NCBI RefSeq assembly: GCF_014202945.1
Contig: NZ_JACHHW010000004.1
Coordinates: forward strand, 62,001-126,000
DNA: 64,000 nt
Reading direction: 5' to 3'
From: Zhongshania antarctica
GTDB taxonomy: Bacteria > Pseudomonadota > Gammaproteobacteria > Pseudomonadales > Spongiibacteraceae
This document shows, piece by piece, positions 33,679 through 43,761 of the stretch. Both the position numbers and the translations under genes were made by a program. Each line of letters starts with the position of its first letter. Position 1 is the stretch's first letter. The notes beneath the pieces are model-generated. The model made no database searches and was not told where the DNA came from. It was given only the letters and a program-made list of their open reading frames with translations.

Positions 33679-35249
33679 TTTTCTGGGATTAGAATAGTGT
33701 CTTCAGGGGTGTCTAAGGTCTCTGGGTAGTCTAGGGTGAAATGCAAGCCTCGGCTCTCTTTGCGCTCCATGGCTGAGCGAATGATTAGTTCGGCGACCAC
33801 GGCTAAATTGCGTAATTCGAGCAAATCGTTACTGACTTTGTAGTTTGAGTAGTATTCGTCTATCTCTTGCTGGAGTAAGGCTGCGCGGTTGAGTGCGCGC
33901 TGTAGGCGCTTATTGGTCCGGACAATACCCACGTAGTCCCACATAAAACGGCGTAGTTCATCCCAGTTGTGAGAGATCACTACGTCCTCGTCCGAGTCGG
34001 TAACTTGGGACTCATCCCACGGCGGGGCAATTTCCGGTGACGGTAGGCTGTCCAGCTGAGCCTGGATGTCTTTGGCCGCAGACGTGCCATACACAAAACA
34101 CTCAAGCAAGGAGTTGCTGGCTAAGCGGTTAGCGCCGTGTAAGCCAGTAAACGAGGTCTCCCCAATCGCGTACAGTGCGGGGATGTCCGTGCGGCCGTTT
34201 TGGTCAACCATGACGCCGCCGCAGGTGTAGTGGGCTGCTGGAACGACCGGAATGGGCTCGCGACCAATATCAATTCCCAGCTCGAGACAGCGAGCTTTGA
34301 TGGTGGGGAAGTGTTCGAGCAAAAACTCTGACGACTTATGGCTAATATCGAGATAGACACAGTCGCTACCAAGGCGTTTCATCTCGTGGTCAATGGCCCT
34401 TGCGACCACGTCGCGGGGGGCGAGCTCGCCGCGTTCGTCGTAGCGAAACATGAAGCGCTCGCCGGTGGCCGAAAGTAGTTTTCCGCCTTCGCCACGAATG
34501 GCTTCAGTAATTAAAAACGATTTTGCCTTGGGGTGATAAAGGCAGGTTGGGTGAAATTGATTGAACTCCATATTGGCGACGCGACAGCCAGCGCGCCACG
34601 CCATGGCAATGCCGTCACCGCTGGCGCCGTCGGGATTGCTGGTATATAGATAGGCCTTATTTGCTCCGCCAGTGGCCAGTACCACCACTTTGGCGTGGAA
34701 CAATCCGACATGGCCGCTGTCTCTATTGAGCACATATGCGCCGTGGCAGCGATTATTGCGCATGACTAGGTCGACAGCGACGTGGCTAGTGAAAATTTCA
34801 ATATTGGGGTTTTCGATGGCGCGTTGGGTTAGGGTTTCTGATACGGCTCGACCAGTAGCGTCTGCAGCGTGAATAATGCGGCGCTGACTGTGGCCACCTT
34901 CGCGGGTTAGGTGGAATGTGTCGCTGTGCTGTTCGAAACGACTGAATTGCACGCCTTGGGACAGCAGCCACTTTATGCTGTCACTACTATTTTGAACGGT
35001 AAAGCGCACGCTGTCTTCGTGGCAGAGTTGGGCGCCAGCGATGAGCGTGTCGTTGACGTGGGCATCGACAGTGTCACCGTCGTGAAGTACGGCGGCAATG
35101 CCGCCCTGGGCCCAATAAGTGGAGCCAGCATTGAGCTCGCCTTTGCAGATAACCGCAATACGGGCGCTGGCGGCAAGGTGTAAGGCCAGAGTGAGGCCTG
35201 CAGCGCCGCTGCCTACCACCAAAACATCGTGGGAATGGTAATGGTTCAT
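33660..35249 (-). CDS. nadB: L-aspartate oxidase
   Basis: First enzyme of de novo NAD synthesis, oxidising L-aspartate to iminoaspartate with FAD. 529 residues from ATG 35249 ([18 protein letters not shown] in two parts; GSGAAG at 13-18). Family segments include [24 protein letters not shown] and the [16 protein letters not shown] flavin-binding region. The frame runs upstream to 35366, but those 39 residues are not family-like. It is divergent from rpoE and shares its 217-bp upstream region, as in many gammaproteobacteria. Confidence 0.95.
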   Translation of the reverse strand: MNHYHSHDVLVVGSGAAGLTLALHLAASARIAVICKGELNAGSTYWAQGGIAAVLHDGDTVDAHVNDTLIAGAQLCHEDSVRFTVQNSSDSIKWLLSQGVQFSRFEQHSDTFHLTREGGHSQRRIIHAADATGRAVSETLTQRAIENPNIEIFTSHVAVDLVMRNNRCHGAYVLNRDSGHVGLFHAKVVVLATGGANKAYLYTSNPDGASGDGIAMAWRAGCRVANMEFNQFHPTCLYHPKAKSFLITEAIRGEGGKLLSATGERFMFRYDERGELAPRDVVARAIDHEMKRLGSDCVYLDISHKSSEFLLEHFPTIKARCLELGIDIGREPIPVVPAAHYTCGGVMVDQNGRTDIPALYAIGETSFTGLHGANRLASNSLLECFVYGTSAAKDIQAQLDSLPSPEIAPPWDESQVTDSDEDVVISHNWDELRRFMWDYVGIVRTNKRLQRALNRAALLQQEIDEYYSNYKVSNDLLELRNLAVVAELIIRSAMERKESRGLHFTLDYPETLDTPEDTILIPENYRKSD

Positions 35250-35402
35250 GCCCGGTATTTGCTCCTGCCACTGTGCGGCTATATTATGCCGCTCGGGATG
35301 TGAATTGGCGCAAAGTATACTGTTACACCGCCGCCTTACCAATATTTGTCTGCAGCTTGGCCGCATAAAAGGGTTTAACTGCCAAAAAGGGATACGATGA
35401 CA

Positions 35403-35429
35403 GAACTTCTTTTGACCACTACGGTCTAC
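35403..35429 (+). promoter_or_regulatory. Sigma-E (AlgU/RpoE)-type promoter of rpoE
   Basis: GAACTT at 35403-35408, exactly 16 bp, then TCTAC at 35425-35429, 38 bp before the rpoE start. This matches the extracytoplasmic sigma-E consensus (GAACTT-N16-TCTGA-like) in all -35 bases and most -10 bases, so the operon is probably autoregulated. Confidence 0.75.
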
Positions 35430-35466
35430 TCAATACATGCTGCCGAAGGGCTGACGGTGAGCAAAC

Positions 35467-36063
35467 ATGGCCCAGCCTAAAGAAACGGATCAGCAGCTGG
35501 TAGAGCGAGTACAAAAGGGTGATAAGCGCGCCTTTGATCTTCTTGTACTCAAGTATCAGCACAAGATTTTTGGTTTGATTTCACGCTATGTGAAGGATAA
35601 CGACGAGATTCAAGATGTTGCTCAGGAAGCCTTTGTAAAAGCATATCGGGCGCTGCCAAAATTTCGTGGTGACAGTGCGTTTTATACTTGGCTGTACCGG
35701 ATTGCCATTAATACGGCAAAAAACTATCTGGTCGCCCGCAACCGTCGCCCCCCTGGGGTCGATGTCGATGCGGCGGATGCGGAATATTTTGATGGTCCCT
35801 CGGCCCTCAAAGATATTGAAACGCCCGAGAACCACCTGTTCGGTGAAGAGCTAAAAAAGGTAGTGCAAGATGCGATTAAGGCATTACCTGAAGATTTACG
35901 CTCGGCCTTGAGCTTGCGCGAGTTTGATGGTCTGAGTTACGAAGATATTGCATCGGTCATGGACTGCCCGGTGGGTACGGTTCGGTCGCGAATTTTTCGT
36001 GCTCGAGAGGCAGTGGATATGCGAATTAAGGCCCAGATTGGTGGCGAAGAGGTGGAAATATGA
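35467..36063 (+). CDS. rpoE: RNA polymerase sigma-E factor (RpoE/AlgU)
   Basis: 198-residue ECF sigma factor for envelope stress. Region 2 (about 15-85, DNDEIQDVAQEAFVKAY in the core) and region 4 (about 130-185, LREFDGLSYEDIA and GTVRSRIFRAR) are intact. It is followed by rseA, rseB and rseC with overlapping or near-adjacent starts. A matching sigma-E promoter sits just upstream. Orthologous to AlgU/AlgT in Pseudomonas. Confidence 0.97.
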   Translation: MAQPKETDQQLVERVQKGDKRAFDLLVLKYQHKIFGLISRYVKDNDEIQDVAQEAFVKAYRALPKFRGDSAFYTWLYRIAINTAKNYLVARNRRPPGVDVDAADAEYFDGPSALKDIETPENHLFGEELKKVVQDAIKALPEDLRSALSLREFDGLSYEDIASVMDCPVGTVRSRIFRAREAVDMRIKAQIGGEEVEI

Positions 36064-36635
36064 GCGATATCGTTAGAGAGTCACTGTCCGCATTGATGGA
36101 TGGCGAAGCCAGCGAACTTGAATTGCGGCGAATTCTGAGTGCGGATCAGAAGGCAGTTCGCAGTGAGTGGGCTGAATTACATCGCGGCCAAGATCTTCTT
36201 AAAGGCAATGACCAGCGTTTTGTGGGCTGGGATATTTCTTCGCGGGTGATGGCTGAGATTGAAAATGATCAATACGCTGCCAATTCGACTAGCTGGAAAC
36301 AGGTGTTTTCTGGGCTAGCCATTGCGGCCAGTGTTGCGACTGTGGTTGTAGTGGGGTCGATGGGAAGTAGCATTTTTGGTGGCGCTGCGCCTAAAGTTGC
36401 TGACAATAACGGGCTTAGTGGTCGGGTATACCCCGCGCAAGCCAGTCCGGCAGTAGGTGGTGTGGCCGTTAACGCTCAGGCACAAGGCTCGCCAGCCGGT
36501 TTGTTGCTTAATGACGACGCTGAAGCACGCAAACGTTTTGAAGCCTATTTGCGCAAGCATACTGACCGTGCGGCCTTTAATAATGGCCAAGGAATGGTGT
36601 CTTATGCGCGGGTTGTGTCTCAGGAGTCTAAATAG
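36060..36635 (+). CDS. rseA: Anti-sigma-E factor RseA (MucA)
   Basis: 191-residue inner-membrane anti-sigma factor that holds RpoE until cleaved by stress proteases. The N-terminal cytoplasmic sigma-binding domain starts ESLSALMDGEASELELRRIL; a membrane helix is at about 82-102; the periplasmic part ends in conserved YLRKHTDRAAF and YARVV. It overlaps rpoE as ATGA. Full length, so not a mucoid-type truncated allele. Confidence 0.93.
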   Translation: MSDIVRESLSALMDGEASELELRRILSADQKAVRSEWAELHRGQDLLKGNDQRFVGWDISSRVMAEIENDQYAANSTSWKQVFSGLAIAASVATVVVVGSMGSSIFGGAAPKVADNNGLSGRVYPAQASPAVGGVAVNAQAQGSPAGLLLNDDAEARKRFEAYLRKHTDRAAFNNGQGMVSYARVVSQESK

Positions 36636-36636
36636 C

Positions 36637-37590
36637 GTGATATTGCGGCTTGCTATTGTTGCGATGGGTTTAATGTTTGGCAGTGCTTATGCGCTGAGTT
36701 TGGAGCCCGAGCTTGCGAGTTTAGAGCCCAGTGCTGAAACGGGTAGCGATTTGCTCAATAAGATGACCCATAGTCATCGCGAGCTTAATTACCGAGCAAT
36801 AGTAAGCTATCAGGTGGGTGATCAGCTTAGTAGCTACCGAATAACCCACACCGTTCGCGATGGCAAAGAGTTTGAATCTCTTGAGTCTCTAGATGGCAGT
36901 CATCAGGACTTGGTCTACCACGGTCACGATGTTAATTGTGTGCATCCAGGTCCTCAGTTAATTCGCTTGTTTGGTGGCGATGAAGAGCAGGGTTTTTACC
37001 GCTATTACGATCTTGAAGTGAAAGGGGCGGCCCGCGTCGCTGGGCGCGAGGCGATAAACTTGATGATTCGTCCTCGAGATGTCTACCGTCTTGGCTATAA
37101 ATTGTCCCTTGATAAAGAGACCGGGCTGTTGCTACGTTCCGACATAGTCAATCAGCAAGGCAAAGTTTTAGAACGTTTTCAATACGTTATGTTGAACTTG
37201 AATATTTCGGCAGACGAGCCAGTAGTCGAAGACGCCAAAGAAGTTCAGCATCGAGACAATAAAGTGGGTGACGCCGCATTGCTGGTATCGCAGCGTACTT
37301 GGCGACCAAATTGGATCCCCGCGGGCTTTACCTTAGCGCAATCTGAAAATAATGATGAAGCAGGCATGACCTATACCGATGGCTTGGCAGTAATGTCCGT
37401 TTTTGTTGAGCCCTTGATCAAGGCGGCCGATGGTTCTCCGGCGATTATTGAAGGTGGCATGCGGCGTGGCGCTTCGGTGAGTTACACCGTTGCCTTTGCT
37501 GAACAAGGCAGTTTTGCCACTGTGGTGGGTGAAGTGCCCATGTTAACGGCCAAGCAAGTTGCTAAGTCGTTAAGTTGGGCCGCGCAGTGA
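36637..37590 (+). CDS. rseB: Sigma-E regulatory protein RseB (MucB)
   Basis: 317-residue periplasmic sensor that binds RseA and protects it from cleavage until it meets mislocalised lipid or lipoprotein. GTG 36637, one base after the rseA stop with AGGAG 10 nt upstream, gives a normal signal peptide (about 1-20, ending AYA). The two MucB/RseB domains follow: an N-terminal LolA-like domain (about 40-200, with YRAIVSYQ) and a C-terminal domain (about 225-310, with WRPNWIPAGF). A much longer frame starting inside rseA is rejected. Confidence 0.93.
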   Translation: MILRLAIVAMGLMFGSAYALSLEPELASLEPSAETGSDLLNKMTHSHRELNYRAIVSYQVGDQLSSYRITHTVRDGKEFESLESLDGSHQDLVYHGHDVNCVHPGPQLIRLFGGDEEQGFYRYYDLEVKGAARVAGREAINLMIRPRDVYRLGYKLSLDKETGLLLRSDIVNQQGKVLERFQYVMLNLNISADEPVVEDAKEVQHRDNKVGDAALLVSQRTWRPNWIPAGFTLAQSENNDEAGMTYTDGLAVMSVFVEPLIKAADGSPAIIEGGMRRGASVSYTVAFAEQGSFATVVGEVPMLTAKQVAKSLSWAAQ

Positions 37591-38078
37591 TCACTGAGAC
37601 TGGGCGGGTAGTGGGGATCGATTCTGACGCCTTATGGGTTGAAACTATTCAGCGCAGTACCTGCAGTAGCTGCAGCGCGCAAAAAGGTTGCGGTCAGGGT
37701 TTAATGAACAAGGCCTTTGATGGGCGCCGCAATCAGCTGCGAGTGATGCTGCAAAATCAGTGTGCAGACGATTTCCGCTTAGATGATCAAGTTGATATCT
37801 GTATCCCTGAACGCGCCTTAGTCGGCGGTGCAATGCTGGTTTATTTGCTCCCGTTGGTGACCATGTTAATTGCCATGACGAGTATTAACCATTTTGTTGA
37901 TGGTGATGTCGCCGCTGCGGGCGGGGCTTTGTTTGGATTTGTCGGTGGCTTAGCGGTGTTGCGGGCTCATGCTCGGTTAAATCGCAATAACCCAGCATAT
38001 CAGCCCAAGGTTTTGGCGAAAAAGCCGGTATCTGGTCCGCAACTGGTCTCTGTATTTAATTCCCCCCACTCTGTTTGA
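37587..38078 (+). CDS. rseC: RseC/MucC-family sigma-E regulator
   Basis: 163 residues from GTG 37587, overlapping the rseB stop as GTGA. Cytoplasmic N-terminus with the cysteine cluster C26-x2-C29-x5-C35 and a likely fourth Cys further on, then two membrane helices (about 77-100 and 106-126). RseC proteins fine-tune sigma-E and in some bacteria act in electron-transfer (Rsx/SoxR) reduction, possibly through the cysteines. It is the last regulatory gene of the operon; no mucD protease gene follows. Confidence 0.88.
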   Translation: MITETGRVVGIDSDALWVETIQRSTCSSCSAQKGCGQGLMNKAFDGRRNQLRVMLQNQCADDFRLDDQVDICIPERALVGGAMLVYLLPLVTMLIAMTSINHFVDGDVAAAGGALFGFVGGLAVLRAHARLNRNNPAYQPKVLAKKPVSGPQLVSVFNSPHSV

Positions 38079-38167
38079 GTCTATTCATAGCTTAGACCCC
38101 CGGCTTTGCGCTACAATCGCGCCCCTGAATTTTTATCATTTTTGTTGCCCTGAGGTATAAAGCGAGC

Positions 38168-39967
38168 GTGTCTAGTCTCGATTTGATTCGTAATTTCTCT
38201 ATTATCGCCCACATTGATCATGGTAAATCGACCCTAGCGGATCGCTTTATACAGACCTGTGGTGGATTAACCGAGCGTGAAATGTCCGCCCAGGTGCTTG
38301 ACTCAATGGATATTGAGCGCGAGCGGGGGATTACGATAAAGGCCCAGTCGGTAACCCTAAATTACCTGGCTGATGATGGTAAAACCTACCAGCTCAATTT
38401 CATTGACACTCCTGGTCACGTCGACTTCTCGTATGAGGTTTCGCGCTCCTTGGCGGCTTGTGAAGGTGCGCTGCTGGTCGTCGATGCGGCGCAGGGCGTG
38501 GAAGCTCAGTCGGTAGCGAACTGTTATACCGCGATAGAGCAGGGCCTCGAAGTCTTGCCAATTCTTAATAAAATGGATCTGCCTCAGGCTGACCCCGATA
38601 AAGTAAAGCATGAGATTGAAGAAATTATTGGGGTTGATGCGTCAGAGGCAGTGCCGGTATCGGCAAAATCGGGGATGGGTATCCACGAAGCGCTGGAGCA
38701 TTTGGTGGCCAAAATACCACCACCCGTCGGCGATACGGAAGCTCCCTTACAAGCACTGATCATCGACTCTTGGTTTGATAATTACCAAGGTGTTGTGTCC
38801 CTTGTTAGAGTGAAAAATGGCACCCTGAAACGCGGTGATAAAATCATCAGCAAAACTCTGGGTAAGCCGCAGATTGTTGATGTTGTTGGTATATTCACAC
38901 CTAAACAGACGTCTACAGGGATTCTTAAAGCCGGTGAAGTAGGATTTATTATCGCCGGTATTAAAGATATTCTCGGCGCACCAGTGGGGGATACCTTTAC
39001 CCATGCCTCTACCCCAAATGTGCCTGCTTTACCGGGTTTTAAAAAGGTAAAACCGCAGGTTTACGCTGGTCTATTTACTGTGTCGACCGAGGATTACGAA
39101 GATTTTCGTGATGCCCTGAGCAAATTGACTTTAAACGACGCGTCTTTGTTTTATGAGCCAGAGAGTTCTGATGCATTGGGTTTTGGCTTCCGCTGCGGTT
39201 TCCTTGGCACCTTGCATATGGAAATCATTCAAGAGCGTCTAGAGCGGGAATACGATTTAGACCTGATTACCACTGCGCCGACCGTTATCTACGAAGTGTT
39301 AAAGAAAAATGGCCAGATCGTAATGGTCGATAACCCCTCGTCCATGCCTGATCCGGGTGAGCTAGAAGAGACTCGCGAGCCCATTGCGCGAGTGAATATT
39401 CTTGTGCCCCAGGAACATTTAGGTAATGTCATTAGCTTGTGTGCTTCCAAGCGTGGTATCCAAAAAGATATGCAGTTTTTAGGGCAGCAAGTGTCGCTTA
39501 ATTGGGAAATTCCAATGAGTGAGGTTGTACTCGACTTTTTTGACCGTTTAAAATCAGTGAGTCGTGGTTTTGCCTCATTAGATTATAGTTTTGAGCGGTT
39601 TGAGGCCGCTAATCTCGTTAAATTGGATATCTTGATAAATGGTGATCGCGTTGACGCGCTAGCCATGATTGTTCATCGGGATATCGCCCAAAGCCGCGGC
39701 CGCGCGCTGGTGGAAAAAATGCAGGAATTGATTCCACGGCAAATGTTCGATGTGGCGATTCAGGCCGCGATTGGCGGTCAAGTTATTGCCCGGCAAACGG
39801 TTAAGGCTTTGCGTAAAAACGTGACAGCAAAATGCTACGGTGGCGATGTGTCGCGTAAGCGCAAGCTGTTAGAAAAACAAAAAGCAGGTAAAAAGCGCAT
39901 GAAGCAGGTGGGTAATGTTGAAATCCCCCAGTCAGCGTTTTTGGCTGTGCTCAATATTGATGGTTAA
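38168..39967 (+). CDS. lepA: Elongation factor 4 (LepA)
   Basis: 599-residue ribosome-associated GTPase of translation. GTP-binding motifs AHIDHGKST (about 13-21), DTPGHVDF (about 79-86) and NKMDLP (about 133-138), EF-G-like domains, and the LepA-specific C-terminal domain (around [17 protein letters not shown], in parts). GTG start, with TGAGG about 13 nt upstream. It begins a lepA-lepB-DUF4845-rnc-era-recO run, 89 bp after rseC. Confidence 0.97.
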   Translation: MSSLDLIRNFSIIAHIDHGKSTLADRFIQTCGGLTEREMSAQVLDSMDIERERGITIKAQSVTLNYLADDGKTYQLNFIDTPGHVDFSYEVSRSLAACEGALLVVDAAQGVEAQSVANCYTAIEQGLEVLPILNKMDLPQADPDKVKHEIEEIIGVDASEAVPVSAKSGMGIHEALEHLVAKIPPPVGDTEAPLQALIIDSWFDNYQGVVSLVRVKNGTLKRGDKIISKTLGKPQIVDVVGIFTPKQTSTGILKAGEVGFIIAGIKDILGAPVGDTFTHASTPNVPALPGFKKVKPQVYAGLFTVSTEDYEDFRDALSKLTLNDASLFYEPESSDALGFGFRCGFLGTLHMEIIQERLEREYDLDLITTAPTVIYEVLKKNGQIVMVDNPSSMPDPGELEETREPIARVNILVPQEHLGNVISLCASKRGIQKDMQFLGQQVSLNWEIPMSEVVLDFFDRLKSVSRGFASLDYSFERFEAANLVKLDILINGDRVDALAMIVHRDIAQSRGRALVEKMQELIPRQMFDVAIQAAIGGQVIARQTVKALRKNVTAKCYGGDVSRKRKLLEKQKAGKKRMKQVGNVEIPQSAFLAVLNIDG

Positions 39968-39981
39968 AGGAAACTAGCCGC

Positions 39982-41037
39982 ATGGTAAATTTGATTCTGA
40001 TCTCGGTCGCGGCGCTTTCTTTAGTCGTATGGTTAGTCCAAGAAGTAAAAGGCCGCCGCCAGATGCAGCAGGCCTTGCAGTGGTGCTCAGAAAAGCGCAC
40101 CGCCACCGATGCAGCAACTTTGCGTCAACAGGCACTGCCGGGCTGGATCGAGTGGACTTATCGATTGGTCTTGCTGGGCTGGTTTGTGTGGATTGCCAGT
40201 GTGGTGCTGATTAAGGACGGGGACTTTGCCTTAGCCTTAGTGGTGTTAACGATAATCGCCGGCATCATTGGTGGGCTTGACCGCTTTGTCTTTGAAAAGG
40301 CTCGTCAAGCCTATGTCAGCGCCGGCAACGTCGCGGTCTATATCACCTATTTTATTAAAAAAGACCAAGATTCACTTAAAAATGAATTTGCTGGACCCTT
40401 GCCGATTGCTGAAAACGCACGGTCATTCTTTCCGGTACTTTTAGTGGTTTTGGTGTTGCGCTCTTTTGTGATTGAACCCTTTCAAATTCCGTCTGCATCG
40501 ATGGTGCCGAGTTTGGAGGTGGGGGATTACATACTGGTAAATAAATTCAACTACGGTTTGCGTTTGCCGGTGTTGGGCACCAAAATTTTTGAGGTTGGGG
40601 AACCAAAACGTGGCGACGTAATGGTGTTTTTCCCGCCAAATGATAAGCGATACTTTATTAAGCGGGTAATTGGGTTACCCGGCGATGAAATTCGCTATAT
40701 CAACAAACAGCTCTATATTAATGATGAGCTAGTGCAGCAAACTGTGCTGGCCGAAGTGCCGCCGCTGCAGCCAATTACTCAAGTTATTAAGGAGCAATTG
40801 GATAATGTTGACCATTTAGTGCACCACGATAAGCGAATTTATCGTGGTGACTTTGTCACCACCGTTAAACCTGGTCATTACTTTATGATGGGTGATAATC
40901 GTGACAATAGCAGCGATAGTCGAGTGTGGGGGCAGGTGCCGGAGCAAAACATTGTCGGTCAGGCCTTTGCTATATGGATGCATTGGCAGTCCTTCAATGA
41001 TTTACCCAGTTTTAGTCGCGTAGGCCGCATACGCTAA
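39982..41037 (+). CDS. lepB: Signal peptidase I
   Basis: 351-residue membrane serine protease that removes signal peptides of secreted proteins. Catalytic Ser173 in PSASMVPSL and Lys227 in YFIKRVIGLPGD are present, with the C-terminal GDNRDNSSDSR box. The N-terminus is longer than in E. coli: membrane helices near 3-20, 58-78 and 81-98 precede the usual anchor at 149-166. It lies 14 bp after lepA. Confidence 0.96.
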   Translation: MVNLILISVAALSLVVWLVQEVKGRRQMQQALQWCSEKRTATDAATLRQQALPGWIEWTYRLVLLGWFVWIASVVLIKDGDFALALVVLTIIAGIIGGLDRFVFEKARQAYVSAGNVAVYITYFIKKDQDSLKNEFAGPLPIAENARSFFPVLLVVLVLRSFVIEPFQIPSASMVPSLEVGDYILVNKFNYGLRLPVLGTKIFEVGEPKRGDVMVFFPPNDKRYFIKRVIGLPGDEIRYINKQLYINDELVQQTVLAEVPPLQPITQVIKEQLDNVDHLVHHDKRIYRGDFVTTVKPGHYFMMGDNRDNSSDSRVWGQVPEQNIVGQAFAIWMHWQSFNDLPSFSRVGRIR

Positions 41038-41051
41038 TATAGGAAATAGTC

Positions 41052-41423
41052 ATGAAAGCAAAACAGCAAGGTATGAGTATGCTCTCCGCGCTGTGCGTGT
41101 TGGGCGTGGTCTTGTTTTTTGCCACTCTGGCCGTACGCTTGGCGCCAATCTACCTGGATTATTGGACGCTCAGCCGTATTATTACGGATATAACGGAAGA
41201 ATCTCGTAGCAGTGATGCGACACCGGCCTCGGTTAGAAGAGAGTTGTCCAACCGTTTCATTACTAACCGAGTAGAGTCAGTAGACTTAAAAGACATTAAA
41301 ATTAGTACCGACAAAAAAGGTATTATTATCGATGCCCGATATGAGAAAAGGGTACCCATTATGTTTAATGTTGACGCCGTTGTGCACTTTGACGACGCGC
41401 AGTTTCTTGTGCCCCGGACTTGA
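41052..41423 (+). CDS. DUF4845 membrane protein
   Basis: 123-residue small membrane protein with a prepilin-like start (KQQGMSMLSALCVLGVVLFF) and a periplasmic domain of about 90 residues. DUF4845 genes sit between lepB and rnc in Pseudomonas and relatives; no function is established. The LepB-adjacent position and a Gly before the hydrophobic stretch raise the idea that it is a processed envelope protein, but Glu5 is absent. Its stop overlaps the rnc start. Confidence 0.82.
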   Translation: MKAKQQGMSMLSALCVLGVVLFFATLAVRLAPIYLDYWTLSRIITDITEESRSSDATPASVRRELSNRFITNRVESVDLKDIKISTDKKGIIIDARYEKRVPIMFNVDAVVHFDDAQFLVPRT

Positions 41424-42103
41424 GCTTGGCTAGTTTGGACGAAGTTTGCCAGAAAATCGGCTATCATTTTAAAGATAGCGAGCTACTGACGATGGCGATG
41501 ACCCATCGCAGTTTTAGCGCGGTGAATAACGAGCGAGTCGAGTTTTTAGGTGACTCGCTACTTAATATGATTATTGCTGAAGCCCTGTATCTTCGTTTTC
41601 CGGATGTTGATGAGGGTGACTTAAGCCGAATCCGTGCACTCCTCGTTAGTGGCAAGACCTTGGCTACCGTAGCCGTGGAATTTGAATTAGGTCGCTTCTT
41701 ACGTCTGGGCGCCGGTGAAAAAAACAGTGGTGGTCAACGTCGGGCCTCAACTCTGGCCGATGCGGTAGAAGCACTTATTGGTGCGATTTATTTGGAAGCT
41801 GGCTTTGAGGTGTGCCGCGAAAGGGTGTTAGCGTGGTTTGCGCCAAGATTAGTATCTTTGAACCCAGACGCTAGCCATAAAGACCCGAAAACGCGGTTGC
41901 AGGAGTTTTTACAAGGGCGCAAACAGCCCTTGCCAGATTATCAGCTGGTGGAAACCGCTGGTGCTGATCATCAGCAGACCTTCATAGTGTCTTGCTCAAT
42001 TAGCCTATTAAAGTCGTCTGTCTCCGCTTCTGGAAGCAGTCGTCGTAAAGCTGAACAAGCCGCCGCCGAAAAGGTGTTGTTGGCATTAAAGGAAATAGAA
42101 TGA
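41420..42103 (+). CDS. rnc: Ribonuclease III
   Basis: 227-residue double-stranded RNA endonuclease for rRNA and mRNA processing. Catalytic signature [11 protein letters not shown] near residues 37-47, second acidic site [11 protein letters not shown] near 113-123, and a C-terminal dsRNA-binding domain (about 152-222). The start is probably TTG 41420, overlapping the previous stop (TTGA); no ATG occurs near the family N-terminus and no clear ribosome site is seen, so coupling is likely. Confidence 0.94.
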   Translation: MSLASLDEVCQKIGYHFKDSELLTMAMTHRSFSAVNNERVEFLGDSLLNMIIAEALYLRFPDVDEGDLSRIRALLVSGKTLATVAVEFELGRFLRLGAGEKNSGGQRRASTLADAVEALIGAIYLEAGFEVCRERVLAWFAPRLVSLNPDASHKDPKTRLQEFLQGRKQPLPDYQLVETAGADHQQTFIVSCSISLLKSSVSASGSSRRKAEQAAAEKVLLALKEIE

Positions 42104-43029
42104 GTTCGAGTGGAGAAGATACACAGTTGGGACCACAGCGCTGCGGCTTTGTGGCTATTATTGGTCGTCCCAATGTCGGTAAATCGACTTTGCTTAACCA
42201 TATTCTTGGGCAAAAGCTCAGTATTACTTCTCGCAAGCCCCAGACCACGCGTCACCAGGTTCTTGGCATTAAGACCGAAGGTGAGGTGCAGGCGATCTAT
42301 GTCGACACTCCTGGGATGCACTTAAAAGAAGAGAAGGCCCTAAATCGCTACATGAATAAAACCGCGAGTGCGGCGATTAAAGATGTTGATTTAATCCTGT
42401 TCTTGGTAGATCGCGATCGCTGGACCGACGACGACGAGATGGTGTTAAGAATTCTCGAAAATGCGCGTAGCCCCGTCGTTTTGGTTATCAATAAGGTAGA
42501 TCGACTGGACGACAAAGGTCAGCTGCTGCCTTTGATAAACGAATTGCAAAGCAAATACAAATTTGCCGATGTTGTGCCTGTGTCGGCATTGCAGGGCCAT
42601 AATCGCGAAGAGCTAGAAAAGGTGATCGCGCGCTTCTTGCCTGAAAACGATCATATGTATCCTGAAGATCAAATAACCAACCGCAGCGAGCGCTTTTTGG
42701 CGGCAGAGTTAGTGCGGGAAAAGATTATGCGTCAGTTAGGGGAGGAAATTCCCTACTCAATGACCGTAGAAATCGAAGAGTTTAGCGAGTCTCCGCGTTT
42801 ACTCGAGATCAGTGCATTGATTCTGGTTGAACGCGACGGCCAAAAAAAGATCATTATCGGTGAAGGTGGTAGCCGCCTTCGGCAAATCGGTACTGAGGCC
42901 CGTAAAGACATGGAGCGCGCTTTTGATAATAAAGTCATGTTGCGGCTGTGGGTTAAAGTGAAGTCTGGCTGGTCAGACGACGAGCGTGCTTTACGCAGCT
43001 TAGGCTACACCGATATAAATTTGAAATAA
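42100..43029 (+). CDS. era: GTPase Era
   Basis: 309-residue GTPase that binds 16S rRNA during 30S assembly. GRPNVGKST near residues 22-30, DTPGMH near 68-73, NKVD near 130-133, and a C-terminal KH domain with the [11 protein letters not shown] loop. It overlaps rnc as ATGA, a conserved pairing. Confidence 0.97.
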   Translation: MSSSGEDTQLGPQRCGFVAIIGRPNVGKSTLLNHILGQKLSITSRKPQTTRHQVLGIKTEGEVQAIYVDTPGMHLKEEKALNRYMNKTASAAIKDVDLILFLVDRDRWTDDDEMVLRILENARSPVVLVINKVDRLDDKGQLLPLINELQSKYKFADVVPVSALQGHNREELEKVIARFLPENDHMYPEDQITNRSERFLAAELVREKIMRQLGEEIPYSMTVEIEEFSESPRLLEISALILVERDGQKKIIIGEGGSRLRQIGTEARKDMERAFDNKVMLRLWVKVKSGWSDDERALRSLGYTDINLK

Positions 43030-43032
43030 GTT

Positions 43033-43761
43033 ATGAATCGCGTTGATGGCGAAGCGTGTTTTGTTTTGCATATTCGCCCATACCGCGATACTAGCGCTCT
43101 TGTTAACCTCTTTAGCCCTAATTACGGCCGTTTTACCTGTGTTGCTAAGGGCTTGCGTGGCGGCGGTAAATCGAGACAGTCCTGGCGAGCGAATCTGCAG
43201 GCTTTTAACTTGGTGTCCGTCAGTTGGCAGGGGCGGGGAGAGTTAAAGTCGCTTCTCGATGTGCAGCATCAGGCAAGCTACAGTTTACAGGGCCGGGCCT
43301 TGTTCTGCGGTTTGTATGTCAATGAGCTGCTAGAGCGCCTCCTGCATCAACATGATCCCCAAGCTGACATTTTTGTATTGTACACGCAGTGTTTGACCCG
43401 GCTTATTGGCGGCGTCCAACTCGAAGAGAGTCTGCGGCGTTTTGAGTTCGGCTTATTGGAAAAGCTGGGCTACGGTTTAAACTTTACCCACTGCAATCGC
43501 TCCGGTCTGGCATTTAACCCTGATAGATTTTATTTTTTTCATCCTGACGAAGGCATAATATTGGCTGACGACGCGGTAACGACGTCGCTATTTTCCGGCG
43601 AGGTTCTGCTGCAACTAGCAAACGGGGATTTTAGCGGTGACGCGCAGTTGGCTGCAAAACGCCTCAGTAGATTGGCGCTGCATGGCCTGCTAGGAAATAA
43701 GCCCCTGCGTAGTCGCGCATTATTTACCCGCCAAGCTAAAAGTGGATTAAGTGCGTTTTAG
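43033..43761 (+). CDS. recO: DNA repair protein RecO
   Basis: 242-residue RecFOR-pathway mediator that loads RecA on SSB-coated DNA. N-terminal OB fold (LHIRPYRDTSALVNLFS) and C-terminal helical region (GLYVNELLERLL, LGYGLNF). It begins 3 bp after era. The usual pdxJ is not next; instead the 3' end meets the convergent kinase gene, with 4 bp shared. Confidence 0.94.
   Translation: MNRVDGEACFVLHIRPYRDTSALVNLFSPNYGRFTCVAKGLRGGGKSRQSWRANLQAFNLVSVSWQGRGELKSLLDVQHQASYSLQGRALFCGLYVNELLERLLHQHDPQADIFVLYTQCLTRLIGGVQLEESLRRFEFGLLEKLGYGLNFTHCNRSGLAFNPDRFYFFHPDEGIILADDAVTTSLFSGEVLLQLANGDFSGDAQLAAKRLSRLALHGLLGNKPLRSRALFTRQAKSGLSAF

Noticed and set aside
36457-36636. Longer RseB start inside rseA
   Set aside because: It would hide the signal peptide behind 60 residues; GTG 36637 directly after the rseA stop fits better.
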